From NCBI RefSeq assembly GCF_040712315.1, contig NC_134020.1, forward strand, positions 10,630,251-10,694,250: 64,000 nucleotides of DNA. Reading direction: 5' to 3'. Origin of the DNA: Castanea sativa (Eukaryota; Streptophyta; Magnoliopsida; Fagales; Fagaceae). The notes beneath the pieces were generated by a model. It was given only the letters and a program-made list of their open reading frames with translations. It was not told where the DNA came from and did no database searches. Both the position numbers and the translations under genes were made by a program. This document shows, piece after piece, positions 1 through 10,607 of this stretch. Positions within the stretch are counted from its first letter, which is position 1. Each line of letters starts with the position of its first letter.

Positions 1-171
1 TCATGTATAACATTTTTGAGTAATTTGTACCGTGGAAAATGCATGTAATGTTTGATTTACTTTTGCAATATGAATAGCGCATTTAACTACTTTGAGGTTG
101 AAAGCTGAAATCATTGATTTTTTGGGGATTTCTAAAGTCAAAGAATATGGAACTACCTTGGTCTCCCTGCT

Positions 172-480
172 GTGATTGGGAGAAATAAAAAAGCAAGCCT
201 AAATTATATAAAAGAGAGATTTTGGAGTAAACTCCAAAGGTGGATGGAAAAATTATTGTCCCAAGTGGGTAGAGAGATTTTACTCAAAGCGATGGTTAAA
301 GCTATTCTAACCTTCGCAGTGAGTTGCTTCAAATTGCTTATTGGGTTGTGTGATGAGATTAAGGTGCTAATAATGAAATTTTGGTGGGGACAGAAAGGGG
401 AGTAGAGAAAGATCCATTGGAAGAAGTGGGAGGTCCTTTGTAAGCCGAAAGCTTTGGGTGGAATGGGATTCAAAGATTTG
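172..480 (+). pseudogene. LINE reverse transcriptase C-terminal fragment
   Basis: The reading frame contains the block typical of plant LINE RTs just after the catalytic fingers/palm: IGRNKKASLNYIKERFW, then LLSQVGREILLKA, then SCFKLLIGLCDEI and FWWGQKGE. In intact relatives this continues into KIHWxxW and a GGMGFKDL block; both can be read here (about 408-480) after an in-frame TAG at 403-405. It lacks everything N-terminal to this block (endonuclease and RT palm lie outside the window or are lost) and cannot be catalytic. Confidence 0.85.
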
Positions 481-901
481 GTCAAGTTTAATGAAGCTAT
501 GTTGGCAAGTTAGGAATGTTATTTCACCTGCGATGTTGTGGAGAGTTGGAGATGGTAAAAAAATTTGGATCTATGATGATTACTGGATACCTGATTCAAA
601 TTCAGCAAGAACTATCTCCCCGAGCTACTTTTTGGAAGAAGCTACAGTTGATTGCTTGATTGATTATGATCTAGGAGGGTGGAACAGCCATGTGATAGAC
701 CAGCACATCCTTCCTTCTGAAGCCCAAATAATAAAAGCTATACCAATCTGTGTACTAGCCAACCAGATTATATTATTTGGCCCCGAAGCAAATATTCGTG
801 ATTTGTGGGAATCAGTTTTTGGTTGGATCCGGAAAGACTTCCCTAACATCTACACTTTTTCTGATCATGTCAATTTGTTGGGAATCATCATCAAAATGTG
901 A
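458..901 (+). pseudogene. LINE RT tail / zinc-binding-region remnant
   Basis: A frame-shifted continuation of the preceding RT fragment. Recognisable blocks are MLWRVGDGKKIWIYDDYWIP and the following acidic segment ending near IDQHILPSEA, which lie between RT and RNase H in many plant LINEs. The end of the frame is rearranged: the usual WxxxxxGxYTVKSGY segment is missing, so an internal deletion before the RNase H domain is likely. No function is expected. Confidence 0.75.
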
Positions 902-1079
902 ACTCTTTGCTACAGTGGCAAGGTTTGTATGGCACCGTAAAAATAAAATATGAATCAAGGAAGCAAGTCTACCCACTGGAAAAGTTCTTGAAGCAACTAA
1001 AAATCTCCTATTAGAGTTCTAGCATAGACCTCCATTACCAGCAGAAAAATCTCGACAGGTTGACAGTAAGTGAAAACCT

Positions 1080-1541
1080 CCAGCTATTGATGGTGCGATC
1101 TTTGCGGAACAAGGAAAAGCCGGCATAGGAGTAGTTGCCCGAAACTCAGAAGGAGCGGTCATGGCCTCTCTGTCCCAGCAGGTCCCTCTTCCAACAACGG
1201 TGGCCCAAGTGGAAGCTATGGCAGCCAGGAAAGCAGTCGAGTTGGCTCTAGAGATTGGCCTTGCAAACGTTATCATCGAAGGTGATTCAGACATTGTCTA
1301 CAGAGAACTTAATAGCACTGATCCATCCTTAGCTTTACATGGACATGTGATTCAAGACATTAGATGTTTAGCTTCTTTTTTTGTTAAGCATAGTTCTACA
1401 CATGTTTGTCGTCAAGGAAATAATGTAGCTCACGCTTTAGCAAGATGGGCAATTAACTCGCCCAATTTAACTGTCTGGATGGAAGATGTACCGCCAGACA
1501 TTCAGCGTGTTGTCCAGGCTGATTTGGCCTCCGTTGATTAA
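1080..1541 (+). pseudogene. LINE terminal RNase H-like domain (RVT_3 type)
   Basis: The frame reads through an RNase H fold of the kind found at the end of plant LINE ORF2: an Asp-Gly strand near 1098, GIGVVARNSEG, then an Ala-rich helix with the expected Glu (VAQVEAMAARKAVELAL), then IIEGDSDIVYREL with the catalytic-type Asp, and finally NNVAHALARWA. The family cuts the RNA strand of RNA/DNA hybrids. This is the best preserved part of the LINE; the stop at 1539-1541 is at the usual place. The E1 element starts eight bases downstream. Confidence 0.85.
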
Positions 1542-1548
1542 TAATAAA

Positions 1549-2135
1549 TGAAGAGTGTAAAATTAGGGATGACGGAATCCTTTTAATAAACGTGACGGTG
1601 CTAGAACTGATTTGATGATAGTGGACGGGTCCAAGGGACACGGATACAAGGTGGACGGATCCAAGGGCCACGTGTCATCCCCTAGTATTTAAGTGATCTC
1701 CAAGAACTCTTAAGTGGAAACAACTTGCGCCTCACGATTGATTCTAAAGAGTCCTAATATGAATAGAATTCTAATTAAGAAAGATTCCGCAATATATACC
1801 ATTAATGATGATCTCCCCTACAAGGAAAAGAACTCTAGGAAATATGCAAAATCTAAGAGGTCCTCTCCTAGAAGGAAAGAACCTCTTGGCCAAGGCATGA
1901 ATGTCAACCCTAAACTACTATAACTACCCCAAAACCCTCATAAATCAAGGTACGCATAATTTACCCCAGCTCTAGCATTCTAGAGTTGTGTAGAGTTCTA
2001 ACTTGACATTTGGAGGGTATTAGGCCGGCACCACACTGGTGCTCTCTGTTGGGTCATCTCTTTTTGTATTGTGCAAGTATTGTTTCAAGCATGCGAGGAC
2101 CGTGTGACTAACTGGTGGTTTTTTCGGCATTATCA
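1549..2135 (+). repeat. E1 5' LTR
   Basis: It starts tgaagagtgtaaaatt and ends ggcattatca. A TATA-like tatttaag lies at about 1686-1693, a plausible core promoter for the genomic RNA. The copy of a 30-bp motif (ggacggatccaaggg...) occurs about 1.5 times here, against 3.5 times in the 3' LTR, which accounts for nearly all the length difference between the two. Confidence 0.93.
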
Positions 2136-2137
2136 GT

Positions 2138-2155
2138 TGGCACCGTCTGTGGGAA
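2138..2155 (+). other. E1 primer-binding site
   Basis: The sequence tggcaccgtctgtgggaa lies two bases after the 5' LTR end and starts with TGG, the complement of a tRNA CCA end. The same site in E2 (51515) reads tggtgccgtctgtgggga, so it is conserved between two otherwise different elements. I do not assign the tRNA species. Confidence 0.75.
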
Positions 2156-2203
2156 ATGATCATTGGAATAAGCCATACGTACCACATCCTGGACAAAAGT
2201 TGC

Positions 2204-3538
2204 ATGGTACTCACTCGTTCAATGGCAACAACCAATAATAATCAGGGCGACGAACCACGTACCATGGCCTTGGAAAGACAAGTTCAAACCCTTACGGTAG
2301 CAGTAGAGCGCCTAACCAAGCAGAATCATGATTTTGAGGAGCAGTTGCGGCAAAAAAATGCAGGCCTTGGTACGCAAGAGGAAGACCAAGAAGGAACCAG
2401 TGCTGAGAGGAGAAACCAGGAGGGGCCTGAGGGAAGCAACGCTCCAAGTAGACCGGAATGACAGGACACAAGCTGACCATCTGTCTCTGAAGCCGTCCCA
2501 CCTTACATAGTTGCTAAGATGCAGATGATGAAGGAGCGAATAGATTTTATGATGAACGCCCTCAGAGGACGGGTATCTAGCGATCTCGATGACTTGGTCC
2601 AGCGAACCGACTCGCCTTTCACAGCATCCGTAAGTTTGTTCCTTTTTCCCCCGAAATTTCGCACGCCACAAGTAGAGAGTTATGACGGGTCTAAGGACCC
2701 CTTAGACCACTTGGAATCCTTCAAGACCCTAATGCATCTTCAAGGGGTACCAGACGAGATTATGTGCAGGGCCTTTCCTACTATGCTGAAAGGGCTTGCA
2801 AGAATCTAGTTTAGTAAACTGACACCCAATTCCATTGGTACTTTCAAGGAGTTAAGTGCCTAATTTGCCTCACACTTCATCGAGGGTCACAGCTATAAGA
2901 AGTCTACCGCGTGCTTGATGAACATTAGGCAGCGGGAAAACGAGACGCCAAGATCTTACATAGCTCGTTTTAACAAGGAGGCTTTCTCAATTGACGAAGC
3001 AGACGACAAAATACTTGTGGCAGCGTTCACCAATGGGTTACGGAAGGGTAAGTTCCTATTTTCTCTATACAAGAGTGACCCAAAAACCATGTCAGAGGTG
3101 CTTTACAGGGCGACTAAATACATGAACGCAGAAGACGCATTACTGGCCCGAGAAGAGAAGCCTAGAAAAAGGGAAAGGCAGGAAGATGTGTGGCCAGATA
3201 GAGGACAGAAAATGGCTAGGACTGGAGAGCGACGGGAGGACAGACGCTCCAAGCCACCTACGGGGAAATTCACAAGTTTCACCCCACTGACTGCCCCGAT
3301 CGATCAAGTGTTGATGCAAATTAAGGATGAAGGAGCCTTAACTTTTCCCGACAAGCTAAAGGGAGATCCCAACAAAAGGTCAAGGGACAAATCTTGCCAT
3401 TTCCATCGTGATCACGACCACGATATGGCTGATTGTTACAACTTGAAGCAACAAATTGAAGCTCTTATCAGACAAGGAAAGTTGCAAAGGTTCGTTAGCA
3501 AAGAGAAGACGGATCCACCACAAGACCAAGCTCCATGA
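2204..3538 (+). pseudogene. E1 gag (Tat-type)
   Basis: Gag builds the virus-like particle around the element RNA. The frame starts at a Met-Val-Leu-Thr-Arg-Ser segment after the primer site. It holds an N-terminal Gln/Glu-rich coiled-coil-like part, the gag core ([18 protein letters not shown] near 2680, then RQRENETPRSYIARFNKEA near 2930), a basic Arg/Lys-rich region, and a zinc-knuckle-like CHFHRDHDHDMADC at about 3397-3438. The knuckle has CX2HX4HX4C spacing, i.e. His in place of the second Cys. In-frame stops occur near 2459, 2474, 2807, 2860 and at 3536. Gag and protease are in the same frame, so no frameshift was needed for Gag-Pol. Confidence 0.85.
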
Positions 3539-3580
3539 CGGGAAAATGAGCACCCCAGACCATCGATAGGAGACATTAGA

Positions 3581-4066
3581 ATGATCGTGGGGGGCACTGC
3601 GACTGCGGGGCCGTCCAAAAAGGCCCGTAAAACATATCTAAGGATGGTTCAGAGTGTCCAACTGACAGGCTCTATGTCGAAGATGACGCGGATTGATAAC
3701 CCAATCGTCGAGTTTTCGAAAGAGGATGCACGACGTCTACACCACTCGCATGACGATGCGCTTGTCGTTAGTATACGAGCAGGAGACTACAATATGCACC
3801 AGGTTTTGGTTGACAACCGAAGCTCGGCTGATATCCTCTACTACCCCGCGTTCCAACAGATGGGGATTGGAAAGGAGCGACTGGTTCCGACGAATGCCCC
3901 ACTTATCGGCTTTGGAGGAACAAGGGTCTACCCCCTTGGTGCTGTCACATTATTCGTGACGGTGGGCGATTACCCCCAGCAAATCACTAAAGACGTGGCG
4001 TTCCTTGTGGTCGATTGGTCATTTGATTACAATGCCATCCTAGGACGACCCACTCTCAATTCATAG
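3581..4066 (+). pseudogene. E1 aspartic protease
   Basis: The retropepsin-like domain matures the Gag-Pol polyprotein. HDDALVVSIRAGDYNMHQVL leads into the active-site strand VDNRSSADILYYPAF (codons about 3809-3850), and the second conserved block is DYNAILGRPTLNS near the end. In Tat elements the active-site triplet normally has Asp-x-Gly; here the Gly is an Arg (cga at 3818-3820), which should abolish activity. The domain ends at an in-frame TAG (4064) where TGG is expected. Confidence 0.85.
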
Positions 4067-4222
4067 AAAGTCGTGACCTCGACCTACCATTTAATGATCA
4101 AGTTCCCCACCGAGTATGAAGTAGGAGAGTTGCGCGAAAATCAGGTGGCCGCGCGTGGATGTTACGTAGCTATGATGGATATGGACGACCACCTCCAAAC
4201 CATGAACGTAGAAGAATAGGGA

Positions 4223-5170
4223 ATGGTAGCAGAACCAGTGGAAGAATTGGAAGAAGTACCCCTCGATGATTCTAGGCCCAAGCGGACCACGAGAATAGGT
4301 ACTTCAACCAGTCAGCCAGCACAGCAAGCACTCGCAACATTCCTAAGGAAAAACCAAGATGTATTTGCTTGGAGTCATGAGGACATGCCGGGGATCGACC
4401 CGTTGATCATAGTCCACAGGTTGAATGTATCACTCTCATTCTCCCCCGGAGTGAGACAAAGCCATAGCCGAGGAAGTGTAGAAGTTACAGGAAGCAGATT
4501 TCATACGTGAAGTGTACTATCCGTATTGGTTGGCAAACATGGTGATGGTCAAGAAAGCCAATGGAAAGTGGAGAATGTGTGTAGATTTCACGGATCTAAA
4601 TAGGCTTGCCCTAAGAACAATTACTTGCTTCCCTATATTGATACCCTAATAGACTCAACTGCAAGACATGAACTTTTAAGCTTCATGGACGTGTTCTTCG
4701 GCTACAACCAGATTAAGTTGGATGAAGCTGACCAGGAGAAGACTTCGTTTGTAACAAGCCAGGGGCTTTTTTGCTACAAAGTGATGCCCTTCGGACTCAA
4801 GAATGCAGGAGCCACGTATCAAAGATTGATGAACAAGATGTTCGCACACCAGATTGGAAGAAATGTGCAAGTTTATGTAGACGACATGCTGGTGAAAAGC
4901 ATCCAAGAGTCCGACCACTTAAGCAACCTCCAGGAGACCTTCGACACTCTTCGGTCTTACAACATGAAATTAAATCCGAGAAAATGCATGTTCGGGGTAA
5001 CAGCAGGAAAGTTTTGGGGATTTATGGTATCCCAAAGGGGTATTGAAGTCAACCCGGAGAAAGTAAATGCGATAATGGAATTGGCTCTGCCAAAGACGGT
5101 AAAAGAAGTACAAAGCTTGAATGGAAAAATATCATCCCTAAATAGGTTCGTATTAAGGGTGGCGGATAAG
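4223..5170 (+). pseudogene. E1 reverse transcriptase
   Basis: RT copies the element RNA to DNA. The N-terminal part includes NQDVFAWSHEDMPGIDP and HRLNVS; a short deletion and frameshifts garble 4440-4620, where KANGKWRMCVDFTDLN is still readable in another frame. The rest is well kept: [39 protein letters not shown], and the catalytic YVDD at 4874-4885, followed by the thumb LNPRKCMFGV. Palm Asp residues of YVDD are intact, but the frame breaks prevent a full-length enzyme. Confidence 0.92.
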
Positions 5171-5677
5171 TGCCTTATTTTCTTCTGCACACTAAGGAGA
5201 TCGTTTGAATGGACGGACGAATGCCAGCGGGTGTTTGAAAATTTGAAGGCGTACCTCTCTTCTCCGCCGTTACTCAGCCCATCCAAGCTGGGGGAAGAGT
5301 TGTTTCTATACCTGGCCGTCTCTGCAGGGATTGTTAGTGCGACTCTTGTTAGAGAAGAAGACAAGGTGCAAAGGCCTGTATATTTTATAAGCCGAACGCT
5401 CAAAGGAGCAGAAGAAAGGTACCTTCAGATGGAAAAGCTAGCCTTCACATTAGTGACTGCGGCACGAAAACTTAAGCCATACTTTCGAGCACATACCATA
5501 ATTGTCCTGACGGATAAGCCCCTGCGAAAAGCTATGAGTAGCCCCGAGGCTACGAGACGGATGGCATTATGGACGGTTGAGCTAAGTGAGTTCGACATAC
5601 AGTACCAACCACGAATCGCTGTGAAGGGACAGATGGTAGCTGACTTCATCTTTGAGTTCACCCTCATGGAAGACTAG
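5171..5677 (+). pseudogene. E1 first (gypsy-type) RNase H
   Basis: Follows RT directly in the same frame. Recognisable blocks are FEWTDECQRVFENLKAYLSS, a degenerate first strand (LFLYLAVSAGIVSATLVREE), RPVYFISRTLKGAEERYLQM with the Glu/Tyr block, and the tail MALWTVELSEFDIQYQPR then KGQMVADFIFEF. In Tat elements this domain is often degraded and complemented by the second RNase H, as appears to be so here. The frame ends at TAG (5675) where CAG would be expected. Confidence 0.85.
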
Positions 5678-5689
5678 GGGGCAGAGGAA

Positions 5690-6259
5690 GTCCCCATGTG
5701 GAGCATCCACACAGACGGATCCTCCAATAGACACGCAGGTGGGGCCGACGTAGTACTCCACACCCCAGAAGGAGATAAGATCGAGTGCATGGTCCGTCTG
5801 GACTTTTCTACAACCAATAACGAAGCAGAATACAAAGCCTTGATAGCAAGGCTGGACCTTGCAACAGCAACAAGAGCTAGGAGTGTGGTTGTATACTCTG
5901 ATTCCCAAATCGTAACCAGTCAGGTTAATGGCAGTTATGAGTGCAAGAATAAGTGAATGAAGAGGTATCTCGAGGAAGTGAAGGGTCGAATTAGTAACCT
6001 TCAAATGAAATTGGTTCAAATCCCAAGGGAGGAGAACCAATGTGCCGACCGGCTTGCTAAAGTAGCTTTAGCAGAACCTATGATAGTCCCCGACCAGGTA
6101 TTATCCTATGTTCAACTCTCATCACTAATAGACAATACTGGCGTGCTGGAGATAAGCGATGAACGCTGTTGGATGACCCTAATAGTCGCCTACCTGAAGG
6201 ACGGCAAGCTACTAGACGACAAGAAGGCTGCGAAGAAGTTGAAGGTTAAAGCGGCCTGA
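5690..6259 (+). pseudogene. E1 second (archaeal-type) RNase H and linker
   Basis: A second RNase H lies between the first one and integrase. It shows all four catalytic-type positions: HTDGSS with Asp (about 5710), TTNNEAEYKALI with Glu (about 5813), VVYSDSQIVTSQVNG with Asp (about 5890), and NQCADRLAKVAL with Asp (about 6036). Duplicated RNase H of this type is diagnostic of the Tat lineage. A stop (TGA, 5954) splits it; the linker to integrase follows and ends at TGA (6257). Confidence 0.88.
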
Positions 6260-7400
6260 TTCATTTTGATTAAAGGCGTCCTATACAAGGGGGGTTTCTC
6301 CCGACCTTACCTAAGGTGCCTTGCCCCTGAAGAAGCATACTATGTTATGAGGGAGGTCCATGAAGGAATCTGTGGAAATCACTCTAGATTGCGGCCTTTG
6401 GTGCATAAGCTAATCTGGGCAGGATATTACTGGCCAACCATGTAAAAGGACGCCGATGTATATGTCAGAGCCTGCGATAAGTGCCAAAGGTTTGACAACC
6501 TCATAAGACAGCCAATAAAAGAGCTCACCCCTATGACGGCCCCATAGTCGTTCGTGTAATGGGGGCTAGATATCATGGGTTCCTTCCCAACAGCGGTAAG
6601 ATAGCTGAAGTTCCTAGTAGTCGACATTGACTACTTCATGAAATGGGTGGAAGTGGAAGCCTTGGCTACTATCATCGAAAGGAATGTACAAAGTTTCGTG
6701 TGGAGGAACATCATTTGCAGGTATGGCATACCCAAGGTGCTCGTCTCAAATAACGGGAAACAGTTTGACAACGATGTATCCAGAGACTTCTGTTCGCAAC
6801 TGGGGATTAGGAGCCACTACTCGTCACCTGCGCACCAGCAAGCCAATGGACAGGTTGAAGTCATGAATCAATCCTTGCTCAAAATCATCAAGACTCGGCT
6901 CAAGGGGCAAAAGGCATATGGCCGGATGAATTACTGAGTGTTTTATGGGCATACAAGACAACGACAAGGACACCAATAGGGGAAACACCGTTTCGGCTGG
7001 CGTACGGTAGTGAAGCGGTTATCCCAGCAGAGGTATTGCTCGCGAGCTACCGAGTAGGGAACCACAACGAGAGCAAGAATGATGAAGCCATTCGCTTACA
7101 GCTTGATCTGGTGGACGAAGTAAGGTCAACAGCTGGACAAAGATTAGTGCGGTACCAGAACCTCATGGCAAAGCATTACAACTCCAAAGTTAGACACAGA
7201 GACTTCCAGGTTGGAGATCTTGTCTTAAGAAAGGTAACCAGCGCTACAAAAGACGCCTCCTAGGGAAAGCTAGGGCCAAATTGGGAAGGACCGTATAGAA
7301 TTACATCATGGAATAGTAAGGGAACATACTACCTGGAGACACTAGAAGGGCAAAAGTTGCATCACCCATGGAACACAGAGCACCTGAAGAAGTACTACCA
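6260..7400 (+). pseudogene. E1 integrase
   Basis: Integrase inserts the DNA copy. The N-terminal H2C2 zinc finger is readable at about 6355-6490 (HEGICGNH ... CDKCQRF). The catalytic core follows: IDYFMKWVE with the first Asp at 6629-6631, then LVSNNGKQFDN and, further on, HQQANGQVEVMN with the Glu. The second catalytic Asp is Asn (aat, 6749-6751), so the DDE triad is broken. A frameshift near 6940 moves the rest to another frame; the C-terminal module (LGPNWEGPYRIT, about 7270-7310) is still visible. Stops at the CAG/CAA positions occur throughout. Confidence 0.88.
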
Positions 7401-7852
7401 GTAGACGGAGTCAGAGACGACGATAAAATCACACTCCTCAACCCTAGTTTATTGCTTTTTAGTTATCGTTTTTTATTTTCAGTTGAAGTTTTTTATTTAT
7501 AGTCCTTTTAGCCTAACGGGCAAGTTTTTTACGGAACAATTTTAAATGTGTTTACCACAATAAGAGGAGTTATTCAGAAATTTCGTGTTATCTCTACGTG
7601 TTTATTTGAAAGGAAGGTCGTCCAAAAGGATGACGGTAATAAAATCCCAGGATGAATGGCTTCAGCAACAACTCGAATAAAGAGTGGACAGCCCAAACAT
7701 TGTGCATGTCCCAAAAAATGGAGACAACAACGGGGTAAAACCACATAATGAACGGCTTCATCCGACAAGACGACAACTAAGCGACAGATCCATAGGATGT
7801 TTCTTAAGACAGTCCATTCCTGGACAGGTTGAAATAGTTGTATTCGAACTAC
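7401..7852. other. E1 spacer between integrase and tandem array
   Basis: No credible coding frame. The first part is T-rich; the rest already has scattered matches to the array monomer (aggatgaatggcttc, gtggacag). It may hold the polyadenylation region of the antisense gene or degraded array copies. Confidence 0.5.
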
Positions 7853-8215
7853 GTCCACAAGTGGAGGGGTTTCTCAAAACCGCGATTCCACAGGACGGAT
7901 TCACCAACAGGATGAATCACAAGTCCAGAAGTGGACAGGTTTCTTAAAACCGCGATTCCACAAGACGGATTCACTAATAGGATGAATCACAAGTCCACAA
8001 GTGGACAGGTTTCTCAAAACCGCGATTGCACAAGACAGATTCACCAATGGGATGAATCATGAGTCCACAAGTGGAAGGGTTCTCAAAACCGCAATTCCAC
8101 AAGACGGATTCACCAATGGGATGAATCATGAGTCCATAAGTGGACGGGTTTTTCCAAACCATAATTCCACATGACGGATTCACCAATAGGATGAATCCAC
8201 AAGTGGACGGATTCT
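7853..8215 (+). repeat. E1 tandem array, about five 70-bp units
   Basis: Units begin at 7853, 7923, 7993, 8063 and 8132, a period of 70 (once 69) bp. Each unit starts with the palindrome gtccacaagtggac (6-bp arms, 2-bp centre) and continues through tctcaaaaccgcgattcc and gacggattcaccaat. The array lies between the 3' ends of pol and of the antisense gene. Tandem arrays in this place are a known trait of Tat/Retand elements. Confidence 0.92.
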
Positions 8216-8446
8216 AGTAGCATGCTAGAGACACAAGTCTATAGGACGGTTCCACAAAAACACTATTAAGGGTAACACCTTAGAGTAAAATTGACTTATC
8301 CAAACATAAAAGTAAAATTGAATCGCTTAAAGCCCAAAAAGGGAGATGTCCACATACAAAAAACACAACGGTCAAAGCTGTTCTTAATATCCATATAGTT
8401 TTATGCAAAAAAGAAAAAAAGAAAAAAGAGAAAACTACTATTGCTA

Positions 8447-10607
8447 CTAGGGAGGAGTGTTTTTAACCTTTTCTTCGTCATCAGGTTGAGGGTCGCCACC
8501 CTCGACGGGCTTGACTTGGCTTTTAATGGGAGCTTGGTCTTCGTCCACAGGATGGTCGTTGACGGCAAACAAATCATCCGTACTCTCAGAATGGACGAAT
8601 TGAACTAGGGTTTGCGCCTGAACATCAATAGTGACATGGGACATGTCCAGGTCTGGATATAAAGTCTTCACCTGACAGAGGGCATCATCGAAACCTTCAA
8701 CAAATGAGCTACCAAGCTCTTCCAAAAGGGCGTCGGAGTCACAATACTCACCTATTGCCTCCTCTTTAGCCTAACAGGGTTAATCCTAAGTGTCCCTGAC
8801 TTCTTTTTCCTTATCCTTTAGGATCTGCTTTAGTTGCTCCATCTGCTTTTCGAGCTCCCCCTTGACTTGTTCAGAGCAGGCGAATTTTTTCTCCATACCT
8901 TTCTTCCAGGCCTTCAGTCCGTTCAGCTCGTCCTCCGTCGCATTAGCCTTTCTCCTGAGATGGTCCAAGTTCGCCTCATGGTTCAGGCAACGACCCATTA
9001 GTCCCTTCACCATCAACAATGTCTAGAACCAAAGAGGTCAGAAAAGACATGTTAAAAAAAAAAAAGACGCGGAATTACCTGAGCAACGCTGAAGAGACCC
9101 GTCTCCCCCATCGCTTCTGTAGCATGGTTGCTCAGATCCTCGTAGTCGTCGGTGGTAATAATGGATGAGAGCTTCTCCAATGCGCACTCAGAATCCTCAC
9201 GGAGAAGGACGGGTGGCTTCTCATGGATGGGAGCCGAACCCGTCATTAAACCGTTACCCTTTCTTGGCCCAAGGGGAGTGATTGTCCTCTTGGTTTTAGC
9301 TTCAAGTCCCACGACGAGCTCAGGGGTAATTTTAGGTTTCTTAGGAGGACGGTTGAATTTCTCCGGCTGCTTCCTCTTAGAGGACGGGATGGCAACCCGT
9401 CCCCTTGGATGGTTGACCACCTTTGTGCTTCTTTTTGGCTGCTTGTTTGATGGAGACCCTTCTCTTGGAATCGTCCATTTCTTCAAGAGTGGACGAATAT
9501 ACAGTATTATATAATGTAGAAACCAAGAAATAAAGTGTTAGGAGACGGGCTTACGTTGGTGAACTCGAGCATCGTAGCGACAGGCGGCTACGGTGGGTTT
9601 TGGACCGTCGCAATACCAAAAGAGGGTGTCGAGTGTGACCAACTTAGCCCATGTCCTTTCTTCTAGTTGGGTCTTGTTGAAAATTCTCTCCAGAAAACTC
9701 CACTGCTCAAGTGAGACTTGTGGATAGTCCCAAGCTAAAAAGAAGATGGTTAAGAATAACATAAATATAGCAAGACATAAGTAAAACTAGATGGATACAT
9801 ACTAGGCGGGGGCATTATGCCCTATGTTGTGTCGACGGGCATATACTCGTTGTCACCAGGACGGCACATCCACCCGTCCCCTTCCATAAAAAAATACTGA
9901 CTCTTCCAGTTTCTATTAGAGTTAGGGGTATCACGAACAAGCCTCAACAACGAGCTCCTGGGTACGAAACTATACATACCCTTCGACTGAGCAATCTCAG
10001 TTGGATGGTAGCAGTGAAAAAATTCTTCCACCGTCAACCTTTGTGCTTCGTCGGACATAGTCCCGTACAAGACCTCTACACCAAGGAAGACCCTCCAGGC
10101 GTTTGGGGAGATCTGGGTGACGGACGAACTTAGATATTGAAGGAGGTGACGGTGGAGCGAACTTAGGGGAAATCTAAACCCGGCCTTTAGCATTTGCTCA
10201 TAGACACCGACACCTTCAACACCCTTATAATAACATCTCTCCGATTTTTCGGGTAGACGGAGAGGAATGTTGTCAGGTATTTGGTACTTGGCCCTACGTG
10301 TTTTGAAGTGCGATTCTTTAATCGAGGACCTAAAATCGTTAACCGTTCACAAGGGTAGCATTACGAACTCCCTGAATCTGTTAGGATTGATGACGGATTT
10401 AATTGGGGGATCAATGCCGTCTAGGCTGTCACTAGAGTCATCCTCTGGCCTGTTTGTCTCCAAACCCTCGTCCTTTAAGGAAGGAGAGATGGCGGATGGA
10501 TTTCTCTCTTTACTTGAAGTGTCAGGGTCTTTCTGGCTTGACGGGAATCCCTCATCGTAGCCCACCCCGTTGCGGACAAACGATTGGTTACGTGACGCAC
10601 TAGACAT
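8447..10607 (-). pseudogene. E1 antisense spliced gene (Transposase_28 / gypsy-type accessory family)
   Basis: A four-exon gene-like structure runs opposite to pol: 10607-9803, 9734-9555, 9480-9079 and 9022-8447, each junction with GT donor and AG acceptor. Exon 1 has a Ser/Asp-rich start and then a conserved domain: AGFRFPLSSLHRHLLQYL, ISPNAWRVFLGVEVLYG, YSFVPRSSLLRL and SNRNWKSQYFFMEGDGW. This resembles the family Pfam calls Transposase_28 (putative gypsy-type transposon). Exon 3 is Lys/Pro-rich with nuclear-signal-like clusters; exon 4 has a heptad coiled coil (LKAWKKGMEKKFACSEQVKG region) and an acidic end. Several stops interrupt it (e.g. after EYMPVDTT). Function unknown; such antisense extra ORFs are known in Tat elements. 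Intron 3 is only about 56 bp. Confidence 0.72.

Larger units (their letters stand above)
1..1543 (+). mobile_element. Decayed LINE (non-LTR retrotransposon) 3' portion
   Basis: The stretch holds, in order, the C-terminal part of a plant LINE reverse transcriptase, a zinc-binding-like region and a terminal RNase H domain, all on the + strand in different frames. The 5' end lies outside the window. The 3' end coincides with the insertion site of the LTR element E1, whose TSD (ataaa, 1544-1548) follows directly. No poly(A) tail is visible before the insertion; the A-rich sequence at about 11710-11750, on the far side of E1, may be its 3' flank. Multiple frameshifts and stops show it is dead. Confidence 0.85.

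Noticed and set aside
7974..8186. Repetitive open frame on the - strand (IGESVLWN-like repeats)
   Set aside because: Translation of the 70-bp array of E1, with no homolog and no start context.
7853..8215. CRISPR-like array (repeats with a palindrome)
   Set aside because: The whole 70-bp unit repeats, without unique spacers, and the setting is a plant retrotransposon.
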